Source: Pseudarthrobacter phenanthrenivorans Sphe3
GTDB taxonomy: Bacteria; Actinomycetota; Actinomycetes; Actinomycetales; Micrococcaceae
Reading direction: 5' to 3'
DNA: 64,000 nt
Assembly (NCBI RefSeq): GCF_000189535.1
Contig: NC_015145.1
Span: 3,782,001-3,846,000, forward strand
Shown here: positions 27,415 to 35,966 of the stretch, in pieces
Layout: the number at the start of each line of letters is the position of its first letter
How positions within the stretch are numbered: position 1 is the first letter of the stretch
Program-made: the position numbers and the translations under genes
The notes under the pieces: model-generated
The model's input: the letters and a program-made list of their open reading frames with translations, nothing else
What the model was told of the DNA's origin: nothing
Databases searched by the model: none

Positions 27415-28089
27415 ATGGCAGTGGAAGCCCACCATCCGCGAACGGCGCACCGCCCGCGGATGGTCCAGCCCAAAGCTGCTGCCCGCGGCCTGGCCGTGTG
27501 GGTGGTTCCGGCGGAAGGCACCAGCCCGGAACTCCTGGCGCGTGCCGCCCAACTGGTCCTTGCCAGGGCCCTCCAGACTGCTCCGGAGGCGGAAGTCCAT
27601 TGGCCTGCCGCCGGAGCTCCCACGTCCGGGGTCTCCGCTGACGCGGGGGGAGGAACAGCAGACGACTCCTCTCAGCCTTCCTCCGCGGCGGAGAACCCCG
27701 GCGGTCCCGGCCAGGCACCCAGTGAGGACGACGGCGGCACGCGGCTGCCGCCGTCGGCCGGGCCCGTCAGCCGGGTGGCCGTGGACCTGGCGGCGGAAAC
27801 CGTCCTGCTGGACGGCAGGCCGGTGCCGCTGACCGGCGTCGAATACAAAGTCCTCCGCTACCTGGTGACGCACCTGTCCCGCACTGTGGGCCGGGAGGAA
27901 CTGCAGGAGTTCCTGGAGTCGCTGCATTTCCCCGGCGCCACTGCCCGGTCCATCGACGTGTACGTGGGCCGGATCCGCCGGAAGCTGGGAAATGCCCGCC
28001 ATGCCGTGGCCACTGTCCGCGGCGGCGGATACCAGTTTGTGCCCGGCTCCTGCGCCACCGTTCGCGGCCCGGCGGAATACTGCATATGA
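27415..28089 (+). CDS. OmpR-type winged-helix protein without a receiver
   Basis: A 224-residue protein. The first 115 residues are Ala/Pro/Gly/Ser-rich with no receiver motifs. Residues about 118-212 form a Trans_reg_C winged helix (PLTGVEYKVLRYLVTH, VGREELQEFL, SIDVYVGRIRRKLG, VRGGGYQFV). It starts 9 bases after allB, so it is the last gene of the operon and may feed back on it or on neighbouring genes. How it would be activated without a phosphorylatable domain is unknown. Confidence 0.75.
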   Translation: MAVEAHHPRTAHRPRMVQPKAAARGLAVWVVPAEGTSPELLARAAQLVLARALQTAPEAEVHWPAAGAPTSGVSADAGGGTADDSSQPSSAAENPGGPGQAPSEDDGGTRLPPSAGPVSRVAVDLAAETVLLDGRPVPLTGVEYKVLRYLVTHLSRTVGREELQEFLESLHFPGATARSIDVYVGRIRRKLGNARHAVATVRGGGYQFVPGSCATVRGPAEYCI

Positions 28090-28170
28090 CGCCGGAGTTG
28101 TATGACTGAGCGGAAAGCCGCTTCACTTGATGTTTTGCCATTACCTGACAAAGACTTCCAAAGGAATGCC

Positions 28171-28650
28171 ATGAGCCAGACCCTGACCACCAAGCTTCAG
28201 CCCGGAACCCAGGCCCCTGATTTCACCCTTCAGGATGCCCAGGGCCGCGAGACTGCCTTGGCCGACTACCGTGGCAAGAACGTCATCGTGTACTTCTACC
28301 CGAAGGCCGCCACCCCTGGCTGCACCACCGAAGCCTGCGATTTCCGCGACAGCCTGGCGTCCCTGCAGGGCAAGGGCTACGAGGTCACTGGCGTCTCCCC
28401 CGACGCCCCGGAAGCACTGGCCGGCTTCACCGGTGACTTCTCCCTGACCTTCCCCCTGCTCTCCGACCCCGACCACGCCGTCGCCCTGGCCTACGGTGCC
28501 TGGGGCGAGAAGCTGGTCAACGGCGAGATCGTTGAAGGCATCGTCCGTTCCACCGTCGTGGTGGACCCCGAAGGCAAGGTCACCCTGGCGCAGTACCAGG
28601 TCCAGGCAGACGGGCACGTCGCAGCGCTCAAGGAAGCCCTGGGACTCTAA
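28171..28650 (+). CDS. bcp: Peroxiredoxin, BCP/PrxQ family
   Basis: A 159-residue thiol peroxidase. TPGCTTEACDFRD (about 48-60) holds the peroxidatic C51 and, five residues on, the resolving C56 typical of alpha-type BCP. GVSPDAPEALAGF and PLLSDPD follow in family order. The ATG at 28171 follows AAAGGAA. It reduces hydrogen and organic peroxides using thioredoxin. The earlier in-frame ATG at 28102 lacks a ribosome binding site. Confidence 0.93.
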   Translation: MSQTLTTKLQPGTQAPDFTLQDAQGRETALADYRGKNVIVYFYPKAATPGCTTEACDFRDSLASLQGKGYEVTGVSPDAPEALAGFTGDFSLTFPLLSDPDHAVALAYGAWGEKLVNGEIVEGIVRSTVVVDPEGKVTLAQYQVQADGHVAALKEALGL

Positions 28651-28662
28651 CGCTCTCTCACA

Positions 28663-28720
28663 TAACGCCGGTTTTCCCCGACGCTCCCGCAGTCCAAAAC
28701 TGCGGGAGCGTCCGGCGTTA
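28663..28720. terminator. Nested terminator between bcp and an MFS gene
   Basis: An inner perfect 13-bp stem (ACGCTCCCGCAGT with its complement, loop CCAAA) lies inside an outer TAACGCCGG/CCGGCGTTA pair. It serves both convergent genes; the outer right arm includes the MFS stop codon. Confidence 0.75.
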
Positions 28721-30211
28721 AGAGTCGCTGGCCGCCGCTTTCGCCTCTGCCGCCGCCGCGGCATACTCCTCGGAAACCGTTCGGTAGACCGGCGTGAGGA
28801 AAGCCAGCAGTGCCGCCGCAATCATGATGATGCCGGCGATCAGGAACACCAGGGCGATGCCGCGGGAGGTGCCCTCGCCCAGCAGCGGGGCCAATTGGGC
28901 GGCGCCCTCGGTGGAGCGTGCGTAGGGGATGATCCAGAACTGTGCCAGGGGCGCGATCAGAAACGCGGTGATGGGTGCAGCCGCGGACTCGAACGCCATG
29001 GCGAACCCGAACACCCGCCCTTGGCGCTGCAGCGGCACCACCTGCTGGATGACCGTCTGCTCGGCCGCCTCAACGAAGGGGATCAGGACCAGGTACAGCC
29101 AGATGCCGGCAATATAGAGCCACGCCCACTCCCGGATAGTAAACACGGCGCCAAGGAACCCCATTGCCACCACCGCGAGGAGCAGGCTGCGCAGCGGGTT
29201 GGCGCCAAGTCCGAACTTGCCGATCAGCGCACCGCCGATGATGAATCCGGTGGACCCCAGCGCGAACACGGCTCCCCACACCTCTACGGGGAACATCTCC
29301 AGGCCGTACGGATCCATCAACGCCATGTAGACGCCGCCAATGAAGTTGTTGAATGTGGAGAACAGGATCAACGCGAACAGACCGGTGATGGCCATGACCG
29401 CGGCGACCGAGCCGCGGAGGTCAAACGAGCCGTGGGCGTCGGTGGCGGCCACCCGTACTTCCTCGGGCATGCGCAGGGTCAGCAGGTGCGCGAAAGCCAG
29501 CGCAGTGAGGACGACGGCGACGACCACCGTCCAGCCCATGCCCAGCAGTCCGACTGACAGCCCGGAAAGTACCGACGTGACGATGAATGCCAGGCCCTGC
29601 ACCATGCCCACCATTCCGTTGGCGTTGGCGCGGCGGTCCGGCTCGATGAGGATGGTCACCGTGGTGGAGAGGGCAACATTGCGCATGTTCTCCACCACCG
29701 CACCGATCAGGATGATCATGGTGAAGATCCAGAACCAGGGCTGGGCGAGGTCCAGCAGGCGGGGAGTCGGCGTCAGCAGGAACATCACTCCGGCGAGCAC
29801 GAACATCACCATGGTGAAGGCGGCTGCGAAGCGCATCACGGTGAGCTTGCGGTAGCGGTCCACGAACGTGCCGAAACTGATGCTGGAAAGGGCGATCAGC
29901 AGCATGTATGCGCCGCCGACCACCCCCGTGGCAATGACGTTGCGCGTCTCGAGGTACACCCAGAACGTGAGTGCGAACCATAAATAGCTTGTGGTGATGT
30001 TGGCGACTGCGGTGTTCAGCAGGATGCCTTTAAACGTGCGGAACCGCCGCCCAGGACTGCGCAGGGATGTGTCGACGGCGTCCGGGTTGGCCAGGTGCGG
30101 AGCGCCGTCGTCCTCAACCGGCGCGGACACAGCCCTGCCGTCCCCGCGAAGCCTGTTCCCGCCGTCGGAAGCTGCACCGGCCCGTTCCCGTGCCGGTTCC
30201 TGCTCGGTCAT
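28718..30211 (-). CDS. MFS transporter
   Basis: A 497-residue permease with 12 predicted membrane segments and a 55-residue polar N-terminus. FGTFVDRYRKL (about 110-120) is the first inter-segment loop. VVENMRNVALSTTVTILIEPDRRANANG (listed in parts) resembles MFS_3/enterobactin-exporter type proteins in which the chaperone-like loop is followed by NGMVGM. The substrate is unknown. On this strand TACACT stands 7 bases before the ATG, suggesting a leaderless transcript. Confidence 0.85.
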   Translation of the reverse strand: MTEQEPARERAGAASDGGNRLRGDGRAVSAPVEDDGAPHLANPDAVDTSLRSPGRRFRTFKGILLNTAVANITTSYLWFALTFWVYLETRNVIATGVVGGAYMLLIALSSISFGTFVDRYRKLTVMRFAAAFTMVMFVLAGVMFLLTPTPRLLDLAQPWFWIFTMIILIGAVVENMRNVALSTTVTILIEPDRRANANGMVGMVQGLAFIVTSVLSGLSVGLLGMGWTVVVAVVLTALAFAHLLTLRMPEEVRVAATDAHGSFDLRGSVAAVMAITGLFALILFSTFNNFIGGVYMALMDPYGLEMFPVEVWGAVFALGSTGFIIGGALIGKFGLGANPLRSLLLAVVAMGFLGAVFTIREWAWLYIAGIWLYLVLIPFVEAAEQTVIQQVVPLQRQGRVFGFAMAFESAAAPITAFLIAPLAQFWIIPYARSTEGAAQLAPLLGEGTSRGIALVFLIAGIIMIAAALLAFLTPVYRTVSEEYAAAAAEAKAAASDS

Positions 30212-30312
30212 GCGTCCCAGTGTAATAACGGAGAGCAGGAGCCGATAGGGAAAATTCCCCTCCCTTGCTATCCCAGGTTGCCGCCTCTTGTGGCCGGTGA
30301 CAGGATGGCGGC

Positions 30313-30882
30313 ATGGCGATCGAGGTACGTCCTGCCACTGAGTTCGAAGACGTTAGGACCGTGCTGGGACCCAAGCGGCCGGACGCCACTGTCTGTTGGT
30401 GCCTGAGCTACCGCATTCCGTCCAGGCAGAATGTGGCACTGCGCGGAACCGAGCGCCGAGACCTGGTGCGGCAGCTGGTTGCAGAGGATCCCCCACCGGG
30501 AGTCCTGGCGTACGACGACGGCGAAGCAGTTGGGTGGGCAGCGGTTCATCCGCGCGCCGGCACCAGTTTCGCCGGCAACCGGAAGATCCCCCATATCGAC
30601 GATCTGGACGTCTGGTCAGTGTGGTGCATCCGGGTGCGTCCGGGGCACCGAGGCAAGGGCATTTCGCACCACCTGCTGAACGGTGCCGTCGAGTTCGCCA
30701 GGAGCTACGGTGCCCCTGCCATTGAGGGCTATCCGGTGGACAACGGCGGCAGCAAGGTGGACCTCACCATGGCGTACGTGGGCACCAGGAAACTCTTCGA
30801 GGACGCAGGCTTCGTCAAAGCCGCGGACACAACTTCAGTGCTCAACGGATTTCCGCGGGTCCTGATGCGCCTGGCGTTTTAG
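30313..30882 (+). CDS. GNAT-family N-acetyltransferase
   Basis: A 189-residue protein with the acetyl-CoA motif near residues 100-118 (WCIRVRPGHRGKGISHHLL, matching V-x-P-x-x-R-G-x-G) and a C-terminal strand containing YVGTRKLFEDAGF. An early CWCLSYR segment near 28-34 is typical of a subgroup common in actinobacteria. The acceptor is unknown. CAGGAT lies 6 bases before the ATG, a possible weak leaderless promoter. Confidence 0.85.
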   Translation: MAIEVRPATEFEDVRTVLGPKRPDATVCWCLSYRIPSRQNVALRGTERRDLVRQLVAEDPPPGVLAYDDGEAVGWAAVHPRAGTSFAGNRKIPHIDDLDVWSVWCIRVRPGHRGKGISHHLLNGAVEFARSYGAPAIEGYPVDNGGSKVDLTMAYVGTRKLFEDAGFVKAADTTSVLNGFPRVLMRLAF

Positions 30883-31149
30883 GCTGGCGCCGAAAAACGG
30901 GGCGGCAGGGCTGTCAAAACAGCTGCACGCCCATTTCCTACTTCCTGTCAAGGCCTGTCGCAGGTTTGACTAGTCAGCATGCTTAGTATTAGCGTCGAAG
31001 TAACGGTGATGCCGGTATGGCAATGCCGTTACGGACGCTGTAAAGCGTTTGTAATCAAGCAAATCAACAGTTCCGCCGGCAGTTCCGCATGGGGGCTGGA
31101 GCGTCGGGGGTTCAAGCGCCGGTCAACCGGCACTGAAAGGAACATAGAG

Positions 31150-31695
31150 ATGCGAACACGAGTTTTGGCACCAATAGCAGCAGTGGCATTGTCCGGAGCA
31201 ATGATGTTTGGCGCTACCGCGCCGGCCTCAGCAGCACCGCCGGCACCGGCCCCGGCAGCGGCAGCAAACGCTGCTGACGTAGCAAATGTCACCGCCACCA
31301 TCAACGAAACGATCGACGGTGTGGGCAGCTTTACCGGATCCTTCGTTCCCACCGGATTCAGTACCGAGAACGGCGACCTGACGGTAACGGGCCTCGTTGA
31401 GGGCACCTTCACCAGCGTTGATGGTGTAGTCACACCCATCAGCCAGACCGTGACAACCACTGTTGACGCCGGCACCTCCAACGCCGCCTGCGACATCATC
31501 AACCTCGACCTGGGACCCCTCAACCTTAATGTCCTGGGTCTCGTGGTAGACCTCAGCCAGGTCCAGCTGGACATCACGGCGGTACCGGGCGCGGGAAACC
31601 TGCTGGGCAACCTGCTGTGCTCTGTGGCCGGCCTGCTTGACGGCAACGGCACCAGCGGCCTGGCGAACCTGCTTAACCGCGCGCTCGGGCTCTAA
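31150..31695 (+). CDS. Secreted protein of unknown function
   Basis: A 181-residue protein. Residues 1-28 form a Sec signal peptide (MRTR, a hydrophobic core, APASA-AP). The mature part is low in charge, has two cysteines (in ACDII near residue 116 and LLCSV near 158) and is rich in Leu, Val, Asn and Gly, with internal LNLNVLGLVVDL and a C-terminal LLNRALGL. AAAGGA precedes the ATG. The gap before it (30883-31149) holds AGCATGCTTAGT at 30976, a block also found near 2432, so a long 5' leader is possible. Confidence 0.75.
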   Translation: MRTRVLAPIAAVALSGAMMFGATAPASAAPPAPAPAAAANAADVANVTATINETIDGVGSFTGSFVPTGFSTENGDLTVTGLVEGTFTSVDGVVTPISQTVTTTVDAGTSNAACDIINLDLGPLNLNVLGLVVDLSQVQLDITAVPGAGNLLGNLLCSVAGLLDGNGTSGLANLLNRALGL

Positions 31696-31717
31696 CGGTC
31701 CAGCATTGTGGTGCACG

Positions 31718-31749
31718 GTTGTGGGCGGTCCGGACGGGCCGCCCACAAC
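31718..31749 (+). terminator. Terminator after the secreted protein
   Basis: An 11-bp stem, GTTGTGGGCGG with its complement, and a 10-base loop, 23 bases after the stop codon. Confidence 0.65.
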
Positions 31750-31767
31750 TTCGTTAAGACTGAAGGG

Positions 31768-31887
31768 TCAGGGCTTTTTCCACCATTTACCGGGCCAGCC
31801 CTCATCGATGGCCCACAGCGCCAAGAGCAGGGCGTCGACTGTCATAAGTCCCGCGATAAGGTACGCCCAACCTGTATACCAAGCCAC
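31768..31887 (-). CDS. Predicted 39-residue membrane protein
   Basis: GTG-started frame of 39 codons preceded by AGGAG six bases upstream. The product has one hydrophobic segment (YLIAGLMTVDALLLALWAI, about 9-27) flanked by Trp-rich ends and a basic tail, WWKKP. A start codon, ribosome binding site and single clean membrane helix together support a real small gene. Nothing indicates its function; it may be transcribed with the 104-residue gene just upstream. Confidence 0.55.
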   Translation of the reverse strand: MAWYTGWAYLIAGLMTVDALLLALWAIDEGWPGKWWKKP

Positions 31888-31940
31888 TGCAATCTCCTGA
31901 CTGTATCCCCCAGCCACTCGATTGCTCCTAAGTGTGGCAC

Positions 31941-32255
31941 TTAAAGCGCCAGTACGGAACGTCCTCCGTCCGCAGTCTTAAAGAGTGCTTCCAGCCGGAT
32001 GTGCGCTTCCGTCTCCAGCTTGAGGCGTCTTGTCAGCCGCTCCACCTGCTGGGACATTTCCGCCCCGACGGGAAGCCGGTCTCCCGGCCAGCTCCACACC
32101 TCCCGTGATTCCGCCAAGGCCTGGGCCAGCGCCTTGGCTGCGGCGCGTACTTTCCGCCGGTGGAAATAGACGCGCAGCAGTGCCCGGCCCTTATCAAGCG
32201 CCGCGCAGAAAGCGGCATGGACTGCGGGCGCCCGGTCTTTGCTGATGTCTTCCAT
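31941..32255 (-). CDS. Hypothetical helical protein
   Basis: A 104-residue, Ala/Arg/Leu-rich protein that looks wholly alpha-helical, with no membrane segment. The ATG at 32255 has GGAGAAAG upstream. It is divergent from the receiver-domain gene. No family was recognised. Confidence 0.5.
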   Translation of the reverse strand: MEDISKDRAPAVHAAFCAALDKGRALLRVYFHRRKVRAAAKALAQALAESREVWSWPGDRLPVGAEMSQQVERLTRRLKLETEAHIRLEALFKTADGGRSVLAL

Positions 32256-32475
32256 GTACTGCACTTTCTCCGAGCCGTTCAGCCCCCCGGCAGGTCGTCT
32301 TTGACCCACATCCGTGGAGGCTACTGCCTGTCTTAGAGTGTGGACGGGCTACCTCAACGTCCGGGCAAGCAGGTCCAAGGATTTGCACAAGATCGCCCCG
32401 TCACATGCAGGTCATCCGGCTCATATGAAGCGGGGCAATATGCCGGGCGGGGGTAATTGCGGTAGAAGTAGACCC

Positions 32476-32877
32476 ATGATCTCCCCCTCAGGACCCCGCC
32501 GTGCCGTCGTTATTGAAGATGACGCAGATATCCGTGGATTGCTGGTACGCGTCCTGGGCAAGCAGGGCTTCGACGTCACGCATGCGGAGGCAGCCCTTCC
32601 CGGAGTAGAGGAAGCGCGCCGGACGCGGCCCCACCTGGTCACCCTCGACTTAAACCTGCCGGACAACGACGGGCTGGAAGCATGCAGGCTGCTGCGCGGG
32701 TTTTCCGATGCCGTGATTGTGGTGCTCACTGCCCGGGAAAGTGAACTGGACCGGCTGGCAAGCCTGGAAGCCGGAGCGGATGCATACTTCAGCAAGCCGT
32801 TCAGCCCCAAGGAATTGCAGTCTGGCATTGACGCAATCTTCAATCGGAGATTTTCCGCAGCAGCCTCTCCCACGTGA
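32476..32877 (+). CDS. Single-domain response regulator
   Basis: A 133-residue receiver domain only. The acidic pocket is E14-D16 (VIEDDADI), the phosphoacceptor is D58 (TLDLNLPD), VLTARES carries the conserved Thr, and FSKPFSP near residue 107 the conserved Lys. There is no output domain and no kinase gene beside it. It may relay phosphate or act through protein contacts. A 220-base gap to the divergent neighbour contains no other gene. Confidence 0.88.
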   Translation: MISPSGPRRAVVIEDDADIRGLLVRVLGKQGFDVTHAEAALPGVEEARRTRPHLVTLDLNLPDNDGLEACRLLRGFSDAVIVVLTARESELDRLASLEAGADAYFSKPFSPKELQSGIDAIFNRRFSAAASPT

Positions 32878-32938
32878 CCGCCACGCCTTGACATGGCAGC
32901 ACAGCTGCTCTTGAATATTACGTATGCTGAAATAACAG

Positions 32939-32953
32939 TTCCATGATGCGGAA
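32939..32953. promoter_or_regulatory. IclR/AllR-like operator, site C
   Basis: TTCCATGATGCGGAA is a near-perfect palindrome about 100 bases before uraD. A half-site TTCCGCAT follows at 32994. It shares TGATGCGGAA with site A near dctA and TTCCA/GCGGAA with site B2 before hyi. Confidence 0.6.
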
Positions 32954-33049
32954 GCTTTGGGAAATGATGACCCAAGGCGCCGGGTAGTCCGGCTTCCGCA
33001 TAGCCGTCACCATGGATGCCAGCAGATCGTTACCAAGGAACCAGCCAGC

Positions 33050-33547
33050 ATGAAGCTAGCCGAATTCAACAGTGCGGATGCCACCCTGGCCGCCGAAACC
33101 CTCAGGCCCTGCATCGACGTCACGAGGTGGGTGGATACCGTGGCCGGCGCACGCCCCTTCGCCAGCAAGGATGCGCTCCTGGCGTTCGCATCCCAGGCCG
33201 CCAGCCCCTTCACCCCGGCGGAGGTTGAATCCGCCATGGCCCACCATCCGCGGATTGGAGAACGGCCGACGGCGGGCACCGCCGAAGCGTCCATGTCCCG
33301 TTCGGAGCAGGCCGGGGTGGACCCTGCAGACACCGCGGTTGCCCACGCCCTGGCCCAGGGCAACCGGGAGTACGAGGAAAAGTTCGGGCGCGTCTTCCTG
33401 ATCCGCGCCGCCGGCCGGACCGCCCCTGAAATCCTGCGGACGCTGAACGAACGCCTGGCCAACTCCCCTGCGGAAGAAGACACCATCGTGGCCCAGCAGC
33501 TGCGTGAAATCGCCGTCCTGCGGCTTGAAGGACTGATCACCGAATGA
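33050..33547 (+). CDS. uraD: OHCU decarboxylase
   Basis: A 165-residue enzyme decarboxylating 2-oxo-4-hydroxy-4-carboxy-5-ureidoimidazoline to S-allantoin, the last step from urate. MAHHPRIGERP (about 63-73) carries the catalytic His (H66) and the binding residues. The C-terminal half follows the family helix pattern up to LRLEGL. The ATG at 33050 follows AAGGAA. It overlaps hiuH by 4 bases. Confidence 0.93.
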   Translation: MKLAEFNSADATLAAETLRPCIDVTRWVDTVAGARPFASKDALLAFASQAASPFTPAEVESAMAHHPRIGERPTAGTAEASMSRSEQAGVDPADTAVAHALAQGNREYEEKFGRVFLIRAAGRTAPEILRTLNERLANSPAEEDTIVAQQLREIAVLRLEGLITE

Positions 33548-33882
33548 GCGTCTCCCACGTCACCACCCATATCCTCGACACAGGCGCCGGACGCCCGGCG
33601 GCGGGAGTCGCCGTCGTGCTTTACCAAAACGACGCCGGCACCTGGCGCCACATTGCAGATTCCACCACCGACGCCGACGGCCGGGCACAGGACCTTGGTC
33701 CGGAGCACCTGGAGGCCGGACACTACAAGCTCAACTTCGCCACCGGGGACTATTACGCGGCACGGCAGACCGCCACCTTCTTTCCGGAAGTGGACCTGGT
33801 GTTCGAGGTGACCGGATCCGAGCACTACCACGTGCCCCTCCTGCTCAGCCCGTACGCCTACTCCACCTACCGCGGCAGTTGA
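33544..33882 (+). CDS. hiuH: 5-Hydroxyisourate hydrolase
   Basis: A 112-residue transthyretin-like enzyme opening 5-hydroxyisourate. VTTHILDT (about 6-13) and the terminal YRGS tetrapeptide are the family signatures, and GHYKLNF and HYHVPLLLSP lie between. It starts within ATGA of uraD. A urate oxidase gene, which would usually complete the trio, does not follow: the next genes are a membrane protein and purF. Confidence 0.95.
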   Translation: MSVSHVTTHILDTGAGRPAAGVAVVLYQNDAGTWRHIADSTTDADGRAQDLGPEHLEAGHYKLNFATGDYYAARQTATFFPEVDLVFEVTGSEHYHVPLLLSPYAYSTYRGS

Positions 33883-33909
33883 GGCCACCGAAAAATGTAG
33901 GCTTGATCC

Positions 33910-34401
33910 ATGCCTTCTGAACAACCCGCTGCCGAACGCCGCGAAATTACCGTCCGCCGCGCGCCCAAGTATGTGCCGTTCCTCATCCTCGGCGCACTGG
34001 TGGGCATCGCGGCGGCAGCGGTGATGGCCTACGGTGTTCCCGAAAATCCAAGCTTCGACGCCGGGGCCGTCTTCGGGTTCTTCATGGTGGCGTTTGCCGC
34101 CGGTGGCGCCATCCTCGGAGCCGTGGTGGCCCTGGTCTTGACCGCCGGAGCATCAAGCGGCAGCAGAAGGCCGTTGTGGAAGCCGTCCCGGATTCCGAAC
34201 CGGACACGGATCCGCAGCCGTAGCCCGGCTGCAGGGAAACGGTCACAAACGGGCGGCCGGAAAAGTCCTACCCCATGTCGTGAGATAATCGACCAGTGGC
34301 ACGCGGCGATGGAAAACTTTCCCATGATCTTCTCCCTGGCGAAAAAGGCCCGCAGGACGCTTGTGGCGTCTTCGGAGTCTGGGCACCAGGTGAAGAAGTA
34401 G
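33910..34401 (+). CDS. Two-helix membrane protein with an apparent 3' frameshift
   Basis: Residues 1-77 encode a basic N-terminus (RRAPKYVPF) and two membrane helices, ending GAVVALVL. The frame as read then gives an unlikely Arg/Ser-rich tail that runs 106 bases into purF. Adding one base near 34137-34140 gives DRRSIKRQQKAVVEAVPD and an acidic tail stopping at 34223, the expected end for this family of small proteins found before purF in related genomes. So it is either a genuine single-base deletion or a sequence error. A leaderless start is likely: TAGGCT, 6 bases, ATG. Confidence 0.6.
   Translation: MPSEQPAAERREITVRRAPKYVPFLILGALVGIAAAAVMAYGVPENPSFDAGAVFGFFMVAFAAGGAILGAVVALVLTAGASSGSRRPLWKPSRIPNRTRIRSRSPAAGKRSQTGGRKSPTPCREIIDQWHAAMENFPMIFSLAKKARRTLVASSESGHQVKK
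34284..34289 (+). promoter_or_regulatory. -10 box for leaderless purF transcript
   Basis: GATAAT followed by 6 bases and the purF GTG, with no ribosome binding site. Transcription would begin at or next to the start codon. Confidence 0.6.
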
Positions 34402-35966
34402 CAAAACTTACCTATTACGGGCTGTATGCACTGCAGCACCGCGGTCAGGAGTCGGCTGGTATTGCCACCAGCGACGGCAAGCGGATCAACGTCTACAAGG
34501 ACATGGGACTCGTCTCCCAGGTCTTCGACGAGACCACGCTGAACACCCTGACCGGGCACCTGGCTGTGGGCCACTGCCGCTACTCCACCACCGGGGCGAG
34601 CCACTGGGCCAACGCCCAGCCCACCCTTGGCGCCACCAGCACGGGCACCGTGGCCCTGGCGCACAACGGCAACCTCACCAACACCGCCGAGCTCAACGCC
34701 ATGATCCAGGAGCGCAATGGCGGCCAGCTCACCGGCGAGATGAAACAGGGCAACACGTCCGACACCGCCCTGGTCACGGCCCTGCTGGAGGGCGAGCCCG
34801 GCAAGAGCCTTGAAGAAACGGCCATCGAGCTCCTGCCCAAGATCAAGGGCGGTTTCTGCTTCGTCTTCATGGACGAGGGCACCCTCTACGCCGCCCGCGA
34901 CACCTACGGCATCCGCCCGCTGGTCCTGGGCCGGCTGGAACGCGGCTGGGTTGTCGCGTCCGAGCAGTCCGGCCTCGCCACTGTTGGTGCGAGCTTCATC
35001 CGCGAAATCGAGCCGGGCGAATTCATCGCCATTGACGAGCAGGGCGTACGCTCCCAGCGCTTTGCGGAGCCGACGCCGGCCGGTTGCGTTTTCGAGTACG
35101 TCTACCTTGCGCGTCCGGACGCCGCCATCGCCGGCCGTTCCGTGTACGAGTCCCGCGTGGAGATGGGCCGCCAACTGGCCCGCGAAAACACCCAGGTTGC
35201 GGACATCGTGATCCCCGTTCCCGAATCGGGCACCCCCGCAGCCGTGGGTTACGCCGAAGAGTCCGGCATCCCCTTCGCCCACGGCTTCGTCAAGAACTCC
35301 TACGTTGGCCGCACTTTCATCCAGCCCTCGCAGACGCTGCGCCAGCTGGGCATCCGGCTGAAGCTTAACGCCCTTGAATCTGTCATCCGCGGCAAGCGCG
35401 TTGTGGTGGTGGACGATTCCATCGTCCGAGGCAACACCCAGCGCGCCATCGTCCGGATGCTCCGCGAGGCCGGTGCAGCCGCAGTCCACGTCAAGATCTC
35501 CTCTCCCCCGGTGCAGTGGCCCTGCTTCTACGGCATCGACTTCGCCTCCCGCGCCGAGCTGATCGCCAACGGCGCCACCATTGAGGAGATCTCGCAGGCC
35601 ATCGGTGCCGACTCACTGGCCTACATCTCCGAAGACGGGATGATCGGCGCCACCCGGCAGCCGCGCGAACGGCTATGCACTGCCTGCTTCACGGGCAAGT
35701 ACCCCATCGAGCTTCCCGGCTCGGACAAGCTGGGCAAAAACCTGCTGGAACGCAAGGACCTCGGCGGCCTGAAGCCCTCGCCGTCGGCCCTTCCGGGCGC
35801 AACAGCGGCCCTTGCCGTGGACTCCGAGGAGGATCCGGCGGAGAAGTCGGGCGCCACCGGCTGCGACCCGGGGCCGGACTCCGAATTTGAAAACCTGCTG
35901 ACCGACGCCGACCTCGTGCCAGACGTAGCCGCCACCACCGGCGCTGACAAGAAAGAGTCCGTATGA
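34296..35966 (+). CDS. purF: Amidophosphoribosyltransferase
   Basis: A 556-residue enzyme, the first committed step of purine synthesis. C23 in QDACGVFGVW would be the N-terminal nucleophile after removal of a 22-residue propeptide. LQHRGQESAGI and LAVGHCRYST are in the glutaminase domain, and VVVVDDSIVRGNT (about 368-380) is the PRPP-binding loop. A long C-terminal extension after about residue 490 is rich in Ala, Asp and Glu and lacks family motifs. It overlaps purM by 4 bases. Confidence 0.97.
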   Translation: MARGDGKLSHDLLPGEKGPQDACGVFGVWAPGEEVAKLTYYGLYALQHRGQESAGIATSDGKRINVYKDMGLVSQVFDETTLNTLTGHLAVGHCRYSTTGASHWANAQPTLGATSTGTVALAHNGNLTNTAELNAMIQERNGGQLTGEMKQGNTSDTALVTALLEGEPGKSLEETAIELLPKIKGGFCFVFMDEGTLYAARDTYGIRPLVLGRLERGWVVASEQSGLATVGASFIREIEPGEFIAIDEQGVRSQRFAEPTPAGCVFEYVYLARPDAAIAGRSVYESRVEMGRQLARENTQVADIVIPVPESGTPAAVGYAEESGIPFAHGFVKNSYVGRTFIQPSQTLRQLGIRLKLNALESVIRGKRVVVVDDSIVRGNTQRAIVRMLREAGAAAVHVKISSPPVQWPCFYGIDFASRAELIANGATIEEISQAIGADSLAYISEDGMIGATRQPRERLCTACFTGKYPIELPGSDKLGKNLLERKDLGGLKPSPSALPGATAALAVDSEEDPAEKSGATGCDPGPDSEFENLLTDADLVPDVAATTGADKKESV

